DNA of 64,000 nt from Serilophus lunatus. Taxonomy: Eukaryota; Chordata; Aves; Passeriformes; Eurylaimidae. Each line of letters starts with the position of its first letter. The first letter of the stretch is position 1. A program made the position numbers and the translations under genes. The notes beneath the pieces are model-generated. The model was given only the letters and a program-made list of their open reading frames with translations. It ran no database searches and was not told the origin of the DNA. Below, piece by piece: positions 36,461 to 48,940 of the stretch. Location: assembly GCA_013399895.1 (NCBI GenBank), contig VXBA01001836.1:490533-554532 (forward strand), written 5' to 3'.

Positions 36461-39400
36461 TACACGGTGAGTAGAGATATTCTCCAAAGGGAAGGAAGTT
36501 TGTGAACATTTTGCCCCATCTGCATTTTTCAGTCAGTACTAGCTGTGGTTCTTCGTCACACCAAATCTCTCTTACTCATCCATTGATTGACAAACAACTG
36601 TTTTGGAAGAAACCATGAAATTGTCATTATCTTTTACATTTATTATCAGTCATGGTACCACAATTTATGTCCTGATACCATTAATTGTACAGCAGCACTC
36701 AATCCTACACTAGAAGCATGTTTTTACAAGATAGATCTTTTATGTAACACAATTACTTGCCCATTACACTTTTGTTTAGTAACTGATCTACTCTAATTGG
36801 TTTCTAATATATGTGTTTACCTGTGATCTCCACTCACACTGAGGCAATCCAGCTGCCTGATTGGATACATCTGAACAACTAAGAGTGGGATTGTCCTTTC
36901 CACATCTTGTCCCAGGTGAAAAATAATGCCAACTGAAAGGATATTAAGGGATCATTCAAGATTATTTCCAACAGTATATTGTACTAGCAATGTATTCAAC
37001 GTTTTTTAGTTACTTTATACATTCATCTTGAGGGTTCAGATGATCTTTTAAAAACATGGAAGTGTAGCCAATATAATATTTACCATGCTCGCATTCCTTC
37101 CTAGGTCTTCCAAGAAAATGAGATGTGACATTTTGTGATACATGTCTTAATTTTAACTTGGGAAAGAAAAAATGTTTCTGAACAAATAAGTAAATAAATG
37201 CAAGATCATCTCATAAATATTTTTTGAGGCTTGATGGGAAGTCATATCCTTCTGTTGAAGTAATGTTGCCTTCTCAGAGGTTTTACTGGAAGCTGCTTGG
37301 TGTATTACACTGTTCAGAGGGAAATATTTAAGAAAAAAAAGGAGAACTACTAAGCTACAACTCTAGATGCTGCCTTTACAATGGTCAAATCGTTGGCTGA
37401 CAGGGATTTCATCTATCAGTAGTCCTTTCTGAGGATTTTTAGTCTGAGCACTGCATTACTGTGGGTCTCTCCATGTGAAGGGAAGAACCTAACAAAACTA
37501 TTCCATTTTATCTCTGTTCCAGGAAAGGGGGCCAATTATCAGCTGCAACGCTTTGGAGAATTTCCTCTCTGGTCGTTCAGGAACTGCCAAAAATCAGGGC
37601 ACAGAAGCCAGAAAGTACGCTGCTGTCGCTGGCCCAAACAAAAAAACAAAGATCCCAAACAGAAAATAACCCTCCCCAGAACAAAAATAGTCCTAAAAGA
37701 TCAACAAAAACAAAAATGGAGCAGATTTTAAATGAGAGCTTGTGTTTTACATATCATGTGGCTAGACATAGTTTTTGGAAACCGTCCAGCTCAGCCCACT
37801 TCTCCCCACCATCTGTCAGCAGTAGGTTTGCTGACTGCAAGAGCTTAGAGGCAACAGCGTAAAAGGCGAGTGTTAGACAATTGAGTTTAAACATGACAAG
37901 AGCAGGGAAATTCAAAGGCTTGATGATGTAATGTGCTAACACTTGGCTGTTGTGAGAAAAGGAGGAGGAGCAGGGTAACACAGAGAAATAAACTGGTCAC
38001 CTTTGGGCTGAATTCTCTGGCTCTTACCAGCTTGTACCGAGACCCTGGCGTTATTAAACATGCAGTTGGAAGTGTTTATTTTGCATAGGACAGAGAGGTT
38101 TGGGATGGTGATTTAGATGTTGGTTTAGATCTGCTGACAAACCAAGTCACGTTCTAGAGAACTGAAAACTTTTGAGATCATGAGATTATTAACAAAGCAA
38201 GGGGCCACCAGAAGGTGAGCTGGATATGAGGTTTATGTCCTTTGTCCACATTGCAAGAAGAGCTGGAGCAGAGGCTTCCAGCATCCTTATACTCTTCCCA
38301 TTTGTAGACAAGTATCTCTACTAAATACCTTTTCCTCCAACCTTCGCTGTGGGTCTACAGCAAAGGCCAAAACACTAACATCTTCTCACCTCTGGATTCC
38401 CTCCACTTAAATAGGTGTGCCAATTCATGAGACTGATATTTAATAAGGATGGGGCAGTCTAGTTCTCCGACACTTAATTTGAAGCCAAAGCTCTGACTAA
38501 TGGTCAGAAAACTCTGGTTTACTCCAAACAGGACTTTGGGAAATGGATCTGATCTCCATGAAAAACAGTGTTACGGTGCAATACTGTCTCTTGCAAAATG
38601 GGAGAGTATTTGCATCTCATAATCCAACCTTGACTGGACTGTATTTATTTTCCAAAAATTCCCTCCTGAAAGGCATGCTATCAGAATGAAACATAAAACT
38701 ACTGCATGCATGATATAAGAGAATATCTCAGATATATGGGAGGTTGGGAATATGCACCCTATGAAAAGAAAGATACCTACTGGACTTGACACAGTGATTG
38801 TAGTATTGGGTCTCATTTGTGTCAGTGTAAAAGCTTCTTTGAGAAATGTCTTGGGCAGGAAAAGGAATTTCTTAAGCTGTCTTTGAACAGGGCTATGCTG
38901 GAAAAAGCTCCGTCCAGCCTAGTTAAACTGGCTGCTAAAATTACAGCCAATTTGGGAACTGGCTACGAAACACTCTTGAACAAGCTGTGTTTCCTCCTGA
39001 TGCTCATTGCTTGTCTGCTGTGAGAGCCTGTGCTTGGTCCAGCAGACAGCGCTTCATTTTTCTTCTCTCTCACCCACACTGCTCTGGCTTCATCCCAAAG
39101 CTGCTTGTGCCTCACATGCATTTGATGCTCAGCTCTGGATCCATCACATCTGCCGGCCTCACCTCTGGTATTCAGTGGGTGAAGTCTTGTTTTCAGAGGC
39201 TATTTTCTCTCTTTTTCAATGAAGAGATGCAGAACACAGGGCCCTTTTTGTCCTGCAGTACCACCAGAGTCTGTTCCACTGAGGGACAGCATCTGAGGGA
39301 AAGCAAGGACACTGACTTCACAGGTTTTTGTTTCTTGGCACAAGAAACCATTTGTAGGTTTTAATTAAACTGTCTGTGGATTTGCACCATTGCGCATGAC

Positions 39401-40685
39401 AGCAGAGTCCAGCCCAGGAAACCACAGACTACCAGTAGTCTTCTGAGTGAGGTATGAGTAGGGGAATGGATCAGCACCTGTGGACCAATTATAGATTTTG
39501 ATGTGGTGCCATGACTAGGGTCTGTGCCAGTAAAAATCCTTATAAAATGTGTGGACAAAATTTACTGCATACCTGCCATAATCAGTTTTTAAATCACAAC
39601 ATTTTTCTTTTTTTTCTTTTTTTTTAAGAAAATGAGAGGAGTGCAATTTCATCTTTAGATCAAAGTTATAAAGCCTCAAGAATCCATCTGAAACTTATAA
39701 ACTCTCCATTTTGTTTTACATTTAGATAATTAAAAAATACCAAACTATATATGTATTTTAATTGGGATTTAAAGAATGAGTCCCCAGTCATATACCTTGT
39801 AAACTAAGTTTCATTGAACAATAAAGTTTATAAAGCTCAGTTAAAACAACTTTTGAAAAGAGCTTCTTTTTTATTAAATGAAATACTTACAAACTGGTGA
39901 ATATTGTAATCAGGTAGAAACTGCTGCCTGAGGACAAAAAAAATAAATCTATATTTGAAAAAAAGAGTGAAAGTTCTTTGTTTCCATTAATATATGTTCC
40001 TATTTTATCATAACCTACAAAAGTCACCATGACAAGTGACTAAAACATAGAAAAGTGGTTTCACTGTTGAATTCTAACAGTTCTAAATCCCAAAATAGCT
40101 GTGGTTGGTTGCCTCTAGGCATGTTCTTACAGCAGGTAGGATGGCTTTTCTGAGGAAACCTTGTCTTGGAAACCTCCCTCAGTATTTTGAGGGACATGGA
40201 ATCACTCTGTCTCTGCTGTCACCCAGCAGCAAACCACTTACCACCATCTTAAAAATGGTTTAGAAATGCTGGAGAGAAGAAGCAGCCCACTCTTGTGTCA
40301 GGCCCATTTACCTGCAAGCATAACCCAAAAGCATCATTGTTGTGTACATCTGCATTGTGCCTTATAATTTAAGAGACTTTCAACAACTGTTGTCTCCTCT
40401 CCCAGAGAGCTTTCGACCCCTACCAAATTTCCCTTAACTTGACATATCCTTCACAAAACTGCTGAGCTCTCTGTGATCTGGAATATGACCAAATACCATT
40501 TTGTTGTAAAGCAAGAGGCCAAGACATGTAAGATTCATACACAGATTTCTAAACTGTGCACTGCTTAACTGGCACAAGGAAAACCTAAGTGCTTTCTGTA
40601 AGTTAAGCCGGAATGTTCATAGTTTTTACTATTTATTTCCAGGATTTTCAACATTTTGAATTTCAATTCCTTCAATTTATTTTTT
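36461..40685. other. Gene-free DNA; possible small ancient repeat at about 38003-38045
   Basis: GGGCTGAATTCTCTGGCTCTTACCAG at about 38007-38032 resembles the start of the same ancient family as 13738-13833, but too little remains for a firm call. An A/C-rich tract lies near 37635-37690 and a T run near 39606-39625. No gene was identified. Confidence 0.4.
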
Positions 40686-40689
40686 AAAA

Positions 40690-40905
40690 GCATAATCACA
40701 GCTTGCGCATGTGATCATAAAACCCAATAAATCCAGGGAACTACCCAAGAAGCCAACAGGGGAATATCATCTTGTATCTCTCAAGAATCCTAATTGCAAC
40801 TCTTACGTGATTTGCAAGGCCTGCTGTTTCATTGTAATCATTATGAGGCCAGCTGAGGCTTGCTTAAAACTACCTAACTGGTGGATTAATCTAGACTAAT
40901 AAAGA
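40690..40905. promoter_or_regulatory. Candidate conserved non-coding element
   Basis: A repeat-free block with an NRF1-like TGCGCATG (about 40704-40711) and homeodomain-type words (GTAATCATTATG, GGATTAATCTAG). It carries a 62-codon open frame (40711-40899) that has no domain. The texture suggests an enhancer; alignment would be needed. Confidence 0.22.
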
Positions 40906-42830
40906 GTTTTTACATAATCCCTAATGGCTGTTGTGAAAAAAATCATCCTTGTGCCCCTGGTCATGAAAAACTGAGCGAATAAAAAAGCTGATATTTTGTT
41001 CTAAAGGGGTGGGCAAGGGAAAGGTGAGGTAGAAGGTTTAGCAGACATCAAAAAATGAAGACAAATTTGCACAAAGTACTGCTGTAATGTGTGAAAACAT
41101 GAAGGATGAAAGTAGGTTGGCCCTTCTAGAATTCTGAGACCTCTTGTAGGTAGAGTGACAAACCAGTATTAGTGTGAACACAAACAAAGGGAAACTTAAC
41201 AAATCATCAGCATAAAGACATATAAATATTTCTGATGGGTGTAATTTAGGAATGGTGCTCACATGACATTGTATGACCTTTTCCAGCTTGTTGTTTGGAG
41301 CTTTAACCCAATTCTGACCACTGGACTTTGAATTTGTCCACACTATAGACCCTGTGCTGTTGTCACTTCCAAGCACAGGCAGCAACAGGAAGAGTTATCC
41401 TGTTAGTCTTGTTACATCACTTCTTCAAAGGGTGACGGCTAAGCCAACAAAAGCTGCTCACTGTCGGCATGGCTATATCCATTTGAGAGGCTTTCTGGAA
41501 TAGTCATAGTAATGAAAGAGCAACTTTAGCAGCTGAAACAGTATAGAGGAGATGAGGTGTATGTAGAAGAGTGGTGAAGGAAAATAAGCAAAGTTAGGTA
41601 GCAGGTTTCAGATGAAATAGGTTAAATGAGGACTGTTGAGTTATTTTTACATGGCTTTCACCAGAAGCTCATAATCCTGACCAAGGTTCCAGTCTCTCTA
41701 TATCAAGGCAATTTATAGTAACCTGCATGTCCCTTACTTTCTTCTCAAGTGGTATCCTTCAGTAAAATGTTGACCTCTGTCATGTCAAAAGGTTTTCTCC
41801 TCTAGACCACAGCACACCTTTGGAAGAGCAAAGTATAATGAGATGTGAGTCAGGCTCTCTGGATCTGGCTGAGGACAGACCACATAAACAGACTACAAAA
41901 TAACCATTGAACTGTGTCATCTTCCCTTTCGGATTATTGCATCCCAAGAGTTTTATTTTAGTGCTCTAAATGTACAAGGCCAGGAAATGCTCCTCATCTA
42001 TGTGGTTGCAAAGCAGGGCCATGGTTGCATTGATTGATAACTTAGAAGTCTCCTCATAGGAGTCAGAGAGATAGATAGAAAGAAAGACAACTGCTCGAGT
42101 ACAACAAACCTTACACAAACTAAAGGTCCAATGAAAATACTTGGAAATTGAAATCTCTGCCACCTCAGTATTCAGGAGGAAGTCAATGATCCATGGCCAA
42201 CATTTAATTGAGAGTCAGGAGCAAGGCACATCTCAGCAGCTTTCCCAGGTTCTGGATTCTGTTACATAAATCCAGGGATGAACTCAGTGGGAATCAACTG
42301 TGGTTGGGCTCTCCTGGAGATACTGAGATATAAACAACATCAAAGAGATATACTGGCAAGCTACAGCACATGTGAAGAGATTTAAGCAATTTTAAGTATG
42401 TATTCAAAAATACCAGAATTTGAAATTATCAAGGGTCCCTACTCTGCTGGCTGCATAAACATGTGCAAATGCCACAGTTGCATGCTGGTATTTACTCCAT
42501 GAGTAGACACGACAAATGCTGAGAAAAAAAGTTGCATATAATTTAGAACCAATCCAAAAATACTTACAGAATCATGTTGTTGACCAACCTGTTCTCCCAG
42601 GTGTGACGATTTAATGTGTTTTCCTGGTTGCCTTGCTGTGCATTGCAAACTAAAATGTTGCTGCATTAATACATTCTTGATGTCCTGTTGAAGAAATGCA
42701 GCCTTGAAGACTTCTCAGACTGATTTGCCAGAGCAGCAGAGAGATGGATTTAGTTTTTAGGTGGTTTTAACAGACTGAATGGGATGACAGTCTCATGCCA
42801 TTTCATAAGGATTAATATTGCTGCTGTAAA
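40906..42830. other. Gene-free DNA, nothing recognised
   Basis: The 115-codon minus-strand frame at 41038-41385 has no recognisable domain. No repeats identified. Confidence 0.5.
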
Positions 42831-42834
42831 TAAA

Positions 42835-42985
42835 CCTGGGGATCTGAGGCATTTTCACCCACTCTAGCTGGTGCTTTTTGACGGCTGTTAAGCTATGTTA
42901 ATCAAAGGTGACATCAGTAAATCTGTTGTCATCACAGTGCACTGTGGTAATTCGGGCCAGAATGTGCAGGGGTAAAAAAAAGGAA
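42835..42985. promoter_or_regulatory. Candidate conserved non-coding element with TCF/LEF-like site
   Basis: ATCAAAG at 42901-42907 matches the TCF/LEF core. TGACATCA lies close by, and a perfect 10-bp palindrome CAGTGCACTG is at 42935-42944. Short motifs of this kind also occur by chance. Confidence 0.22.
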
Positions 42986-45900
42986 GGTTATTACAGAAAA
43001 AAATACATTTCAATACATAATATGAGATGTATGTCAAATATATCATGTGTTACACTAATTCACTATAGTAGGTGAATACCATACATATTCATGGTCACAG
43101 CACTGATCTTGAAAGAGACTGAGAGCTTCCTTCTTCTAGTTTCAATTTATCACTAAATCCATTTCTGGTTTCTGGGGGCAACTATCCAGTGGTGATGTGG
43201 GGGGCCAGCAGAGGCAGCCAGATGGAAAAGCCACAGCAATAAAATGGCATTCCTCACACATCTGACATGTACCATCTATGACTGTCTGCTGCATCCTCTC
43301 TTCTCAGCCAGCCATTCCTGGTCTGTGGGTGTGATTGGTGCCCTCCTGATCATCTCGACAACTTTTCACCATGTTAAGCAACAGCACAGGAGGAATTTGA
43401 AAGGCTTGGGGGCACGTGTCTTCTGTGGTGGCCGATGGGAGGTGGCTGACTACCAAACCTATGTGCTATTGTGGTCCTTATCTGGATAAAGACGTCACTA
43501 TGGGCATATCCACAAAGAATATTGCAAGTAGCTACAGGCTTGCAGTGCCCACAATTTGTAAAGTCTGTGAGCCATTAAGAAAATATGCACACAGCACTGT
43601 GCCCAAGAGAATAATGCCTGTTGGGTTCACAATGCAAATGAAAAATGACCATGGGATGACTGCAATGGTGTGGGTTCATCCTCCAATTTGCAGCGTAGGC
43701 AAAGTGAGCAGAGATTTGTTAGCCAGGCACTGTGCATATGGTTGTCATCTTCTGTGGTTTGGGGCAACCTAAATAAACCATATAGAGGCTGAAAGTGCAG
43801 AGGAGAGGAATACAGCCATGTGCAGAGCCTTGCTGAGATATCCTGTCCAGTTTACAGCCATTTTCTGCCTTGCTCCTATTTCTATCAGCATAAAGGAGAA
43901 GTCAGACAAGACTTTCCTTCCAAAGGTTTTAAAGCCTGAGGAAAGATAAGCCAAGGAATGGAAAGAAGAAAGATTTTGGAGAAGGAAGGGGAGGAAAGAG
44001 AAGCTACAAGCATCTGGGTTGCTGTGAATGCAGGGAAATGGGTGAGAAGTGGTGGGGCACAGTCAAAGAGAAATCTGGCAGCACAACTCCTCTGGAAGTG
44101 GAGGAGAAGGCAGCTCAGCAGCACTTGCTGCTCCAGTTAAATGTCAGCGAGGTAACTTCCACCAAAAGAATGCCTCCTGAGGGGGGAGAAAACAAGCAGA
44201 ATGTCAGGACCAGCTGGCAGCTTGAGGAAAAACAACCATACAATTAAACAGCACCACTGGGAGCACTGGACGGCTGCCCCTGCCTCCTCATCATCACTAT
44301 TCAAGGCCTGTCAAAAGAATAATAAAAGGTGCTATAAAGAGAAGACAAATCTCAGGCAGTCAGAGCAGCAATGGGACTGGCCAGAAGGGATAGTGTTCAG
44401 TGCTAGACTCTCAGAGCTGTGTGAGCATTTAGGGGCTTGCAGGAGTGGCTGGCTTTGGAGACATGTTTTCTGTCTCCAAAGGTGACAAGGCAAAGGGAGG
44501 GCCTGCCCATGACCTCGCACCACGCAGGGGTCAGGCCCTTCCACTGATCAAAAATGCATGAGGATTGGTCTGTCCCTTTGTTTCCTTGTGGTTTTCATCT
44601 GTCAGAGTGCTAAAGAAATGCTGGAGGATGGGACTGTGCCTGTCAGGCCCCTAGTCTGGAATCCTTCACGTGGCAGCCTCAGCCTGGTCCCAATCTTCAT
44701 CCACCTCCACACCTTCCTCTTGGCACTGATATTGGGATGCTGTCCCAGTGTACTGGCATGTGCCACCATGAGAGGCACCTCACAAGTGTCACTCACCACA
44801 TTCCTCAATTTTAAATTACCTGGTCCATAAAGGTTACCTGCTCAGTCTTGAGAGGAGTCAGAGATGAAATTTCACCCAGGCAGAGAGATAATTTTCACTG
44901 TCTCCAAAACAGGAATGCTGGAGAAGGACAGATTCCTCCAAGCAATAAAGACTAGGAAGGAAATTGTTTCTGAAGGCCAGAAGCCTATTCTTTCCAGATT
45001 TAGGCACAGTGATAAACATCAAAAGGAAACAATGGATACCCACTTCTGCAGGTGTTTCCTTCATACTTAACTGCTCCCCTCCAGCCTGTTGGGAATACTT
45101 TCTTGCCTATTGTTTGGTAAATTCCAAGAATCATATTTATATCCATTATGTGAAGGGCTGTGTGCTGGGTACATATTCCCCTGTGCATGGCTACAATATT
45201 GTGCCAACTGGAACACTGGGGAAGCCAAATCCCAATTAGGTTCCCTAGACCAAAGCCCTAGACTCAAAGTCACTGAACAGTTCCAGGCATTCTCATCTTC
45301 TTCTAGTCAGAACATGGAAAACAGCAAGTGTTTGCCTTCATAGATACTTTATTTTCCAGCTTTAGAAAACATTTCTTCACATCCACCTCCACCACACCAA
45401 TAGCAAGACCTGCACTGCATTGCTGCAGCTGACCTAGAATAACATACCAGCAATAAAAGCCAAACATGAGAAGGCTACCCAAGGAATGGGAGGTGGCATT
45501 CTTATGCACAGCTCAGAAATTTTCCTAACCAAAAAGAAACATTGGATAAACACCTCAGGAAGATGAGCTCATCCCTGTGATGAGCCCTAATCCTGGAATT
45601 TTCTGTCTCCACCTTTACATGGTAGAGTCAGAAGGATAATTTCTGGAAACAAAAGTCAGACGAGCAGAAGTTTGAGTGATATCAAACTTGGCATGTTGTC
45701 ACTAGAATAAGCAATGTCCTGGGGCATGTCATTAATTTTTGTCCATTTATATGTGTTTTATATATATATATATAATAACTATTCCATAGTATGCTTTCCA
45801 TGGCATCACTTTAAAGTTTCTACAGTAGAAGGAACATAAAAACATTGTAATTTTCAGATAGGGAAACTGAGTCACTGAGAAATAACAGATGTTTCCTCAG

Positions 45901-47435
45901 TTGCATGATATAACAGGAGCACAACTGGAGGGATACAGTCCTCCAGTCTCTCAGTGAAGTGTTTCCCCCAGTATGTGCCTCTATATGTATATGAATACTA
46001 GTGTGCATACTTAGAATATGAAGCCCTGGAGCCCTAATAAATGGAATGACTTCCTAAAGTAGTTGGGAGTTTGTTAAGTCACCACAGAATCCAAATCAAG
46101 ACTTGAGGTTCCCAGTTCCCACCTTCTGAGATCTGTAATGCACAGCTTGGGTGAGCCACTGTATTTTAAAATGATGAAAGAGCCATCCACCAACAGAGAG
46201 GAAATGAAACTATAAAAGCAAAATTCTAATCAAAAACCTAGACTCAAGTCTCCAAATCTAGCAAACTTTCAGCAGTTGCAAACTCATAGCTCAATTCAAG
46301 CATTAGCACCCTCTAAGAGAGTAAAAGTCACCTCTAAATTGATGCCAGCATCTTTGCAGATATTTGCACAGCACAATAAATACACCTGTTAATTCACTGT
46401 CTCAATATACACCTTTTTATAAAAAAACCCCTTATTTTACAAACTTTTTCGTGTGTGAGAAATTAAGTCATTCAGCTCTATTCAGACAGAAGTTCTGTCT
46501 GGCAGAGATGTTCTCCATGATACCACCTTTGATGGCCCGTCTGTGACAGACATCAGTAACTCTTCTATAGATATACATACAGAAGAAAATGAAATGAAAA
46601 CTCACCATCCCTACTACTTGCCACTTGCTCTGGGAACCATTGTGGACAGAAAAACAAACAACCCGCCCTGTGCCTTCTTAAAAATTCACCCCCAGTGGAA
46701 GGCAAAAAAAGCCTTCGGTGAAGAAAATCAACTTGCTATGTGCTTTTGTTACAAACAGTGATGGAGAAGCTATGGGTTTCCATCTCAGAAAAACTTTTTC
46801 AGTTCACAGGTCTCCTTTTCACCGGCTCACTGTTTATAACATACCATTCTCCATATCCATGATGAAACCAAATTTTTACCTCAGTGTTTCTTAGTAGTGG
46901 TTAAATTGTACATCTCTGATGTGGTAAAACATAAAGAACAACATGTATTAGTCAGCAGAAGGAAACTTTTTATTTATTATATTTACAGCCCTTTTTATAG
47001 TGCTCATCAGCCTTTGTCTCTGAGCACTTCCCAAAAGTCAGTCACAAGTAATGTCCTTATTGCAAAGGCCAGGGGGCCAAACCTCAGCTGGAAGTGGGAA
47101 CAGATCCCCAGACCTTTGGAACTCCTCTTTGTACCACACAGATGACTGGTCTTCTTTACCCTTCCACCCCCCACTCCTGCTTCTCCAAGTGTTTTACATG
47201 TCAATCCCACAAAAACTGACAACATCCTCAATTTTAACAAGCATGTGCCATCAAGAACAATAAGATCATTCACAGAGCTTGGAGCGAAGCAGGTGGGTGA
47301 GCCTTTCTGAGTTGACTATGTCATTTGGCATGAGCTCTCTGTTGCTTCATAGAGCTGAAACGAGATGTGTGAGGAAGGGTGACTTGTTTACAGCATCTCA
47401 ATAATTAATAACCATACTGGAAAATGTTTCTAGAT
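42986..47435. other. Gene-free DNA with chance ORFs and an AT microsatellite
   Basis: (TA)n at 45759-45775. The plus-strand frame 43416-43772 ends at a TAA that overlaps an AATAAA (43772-43777), but no gene or processed pseudogene could be recognised. GC is locally higher at 43.2-44.8 kb. Confidence 0.45.
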
Positions 47436-47439
47436 GTAC

Positions 47440-47770
47440 ACATACCGAGTCCCGAAGCATGACATGCACTTTGATTCATGTGCGACACGCGCTCTCTGAT
47501 ACATAAAATTCTCAGTGGCCTGGAGTTTGTCAGCCTGTTGATTCTGCTGAAACATATGTTGGTCTATTGAGAGAGCTGCGTGATGAGCAATTTCAAAAAT
47601 GTCCCAATTTGGAAATGTAGCTGCAGACAGTGTTTTAGAGGAAGTGCTGTGTGATTGAAAGCTGAAGCTGCACCATGCAGTTCAAATTAGATTTGGACAT
47701 TGTGTGCACTGTCAATTTGGAGAACTCTTCAAATGCTTGCCAGAGGTTTATAGAAAATATGGGTATGAGC
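47440..47770. promoter_or_regulatory. Candidate conserved non-coding element
   Basis: About 330 bp with balanced composition, no low complexity, and five CpGs in the first 70 bp (GAGTCCCGAAGC, GTGCGACACGCGC). All frames are interrupted. This is the block in the window that looks most like a deeply conserved enhancer to me, but that is an impression. Confidence 0.25.
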
Positions 47771-48199
47771 CACAGACAACATCTAGTCCTCCAGTTTCTA
47801 TTTAGTTTTAATCAGACAAGCCTCTTCAAACACAAGGAGAAGGAACCTTAAATTTCAAGAGAGAACACAGAAAAGATCAGGGCTGGAAGGAATGAGAGAA
47901 CAGCTTATTCCTGCATAATCCTTGCTCTTCACATGATCCTCAGCCTGCTGATCTCAGTTGGTTCAGGGGAGAGCAGAAATCAAAGCTAGCAGCCTGCAGG
48001 TTGTTTGGACGAGAGAAGTAAAACAATCAGTTTGGAACCAGCTACTTTCTCATAACCTCATTTGTTTCATTCACCAGATGTTTATTCTGAAAGGTGGTGA
48101 AGCAACAAAACACACTCTTGATTACCCTTTCTCTCCTTCTCAAATCTTTTCGATTTTTTTTTTTTTTTTTCTGAAGTTGCAGAAGTCTGAGAAAACCCA
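47771..48199. other. Gene-free DNA with a T16 run
   Basis: T run at about 48155-48170. The open frame 47958-48404 passes straight through this T run (a phenylalanine stretch) and has no domain. Confidence 0.5.
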
Positions 48200-48530
48200 G
48201 TTGCATTCAGGGTCTGGTCCAGCACCCATTGCCCTCAGCAGCTTTGAACAGCATCCATGGGCCTGGATTTACAGGAGTCTGGATTCCAAAAGGCACTTAA
48301 TCACATTAGCTGAAATCCTGCTGGTTTCACTGCAAACTTTTTCCATCATGCTTGTTAGAGATGAGGGTGCTGTGAGCAATTTTCCCTTCACTGCGTACGT
48401 TTAAGTTCAACACAGCAAAGAAAGCTCAAGCTGAGCTGGGGCCCAGTTGATTCCAATGGGATTAAGCATTTATTTACAGGCAGGCATGTGTGTAAGCACC
48501 TTCCTGGATTACAGCCTCACATTGACTCAG
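48200..48530. repeat. Ancient sauropsid repeat cluster
   Basis: GGGTCTGGTCCAGCACCCATTG (about 48210-48231) and GGGCCCAGTTGATTCCAATG plus GGATTAAGCA...GCATGTGTGTAAGCACC...CCTGGATTA (about 48439-48512) match the wording of the old TCAATGGGACT / GCATGTGCTTAAGTGC repeat family seen at 12838-12962. The middle is too diverged to assign. The family name is uncertain. Confidence 0.38.
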
Positions 48531-48856
48531 GTTGAAATGACTGTGCTTGTGCTGTGCTGAAACAGGGCTTTATTGTCCTTTGAACTGAAGGCTGTATGTC
48601 TTGGTGTCTTACTCCCTCTGCTTTGATGGTTGCACTGAAGGACATTGTGGGTTCCTAGAGTAAATCTGTCTCCATGCAATTTTTTTTCCGTGGAGTTAGG
48701 GATCACTTTCTCCTGCACAGGACCATGGAAGAATTTAAGGTTGACTAGCATGATTGTGGCAAATAATATATCTTATTTAAAAAAATAGCCCCCAAACAAA
48801 TCATTAAACCCCAAAGCTATATTTAACATAAAGGAGGCCAGATCCTTTTAACTTTC

Positions 48857-48892
48857 TTTGGTTTGTTTGTTTGTTTGTTTGTTTGGGGGGGG
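48857..48892. repeat. (GTTT)n microsatellite ending in G8
   Basis: At least six GTTT units followed by eight G, directly abutting an assembly gap. Confidence 0.92.
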
Positions 48893-48940
48893 NNNNNNNN
48901 NNNNNNNNNNNNNNNNNNNNNNNNNNNNNNNNNNNNNNNN
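48893..48940. other. Assembly gap (48 N)
   Basis: Unresolved bases. The gap starts right after a G8 homopolymer, so G-rich sequence dropout is a likely cause. Confidence 0.99.

Noticed and set aside
43416..43772. 118-codon plus-strand frame ending at an AATAAA, as a processed pseudogene
   Set aside because: No poly(A) tail, no target-site duplication and no recognisable parent protein.
47958..48404. 148-codon plus-strand frame
   Set aside because: Runs through a T16 homopolymer and into an ancient repeat; the polyphenylalanine run is an artefact.
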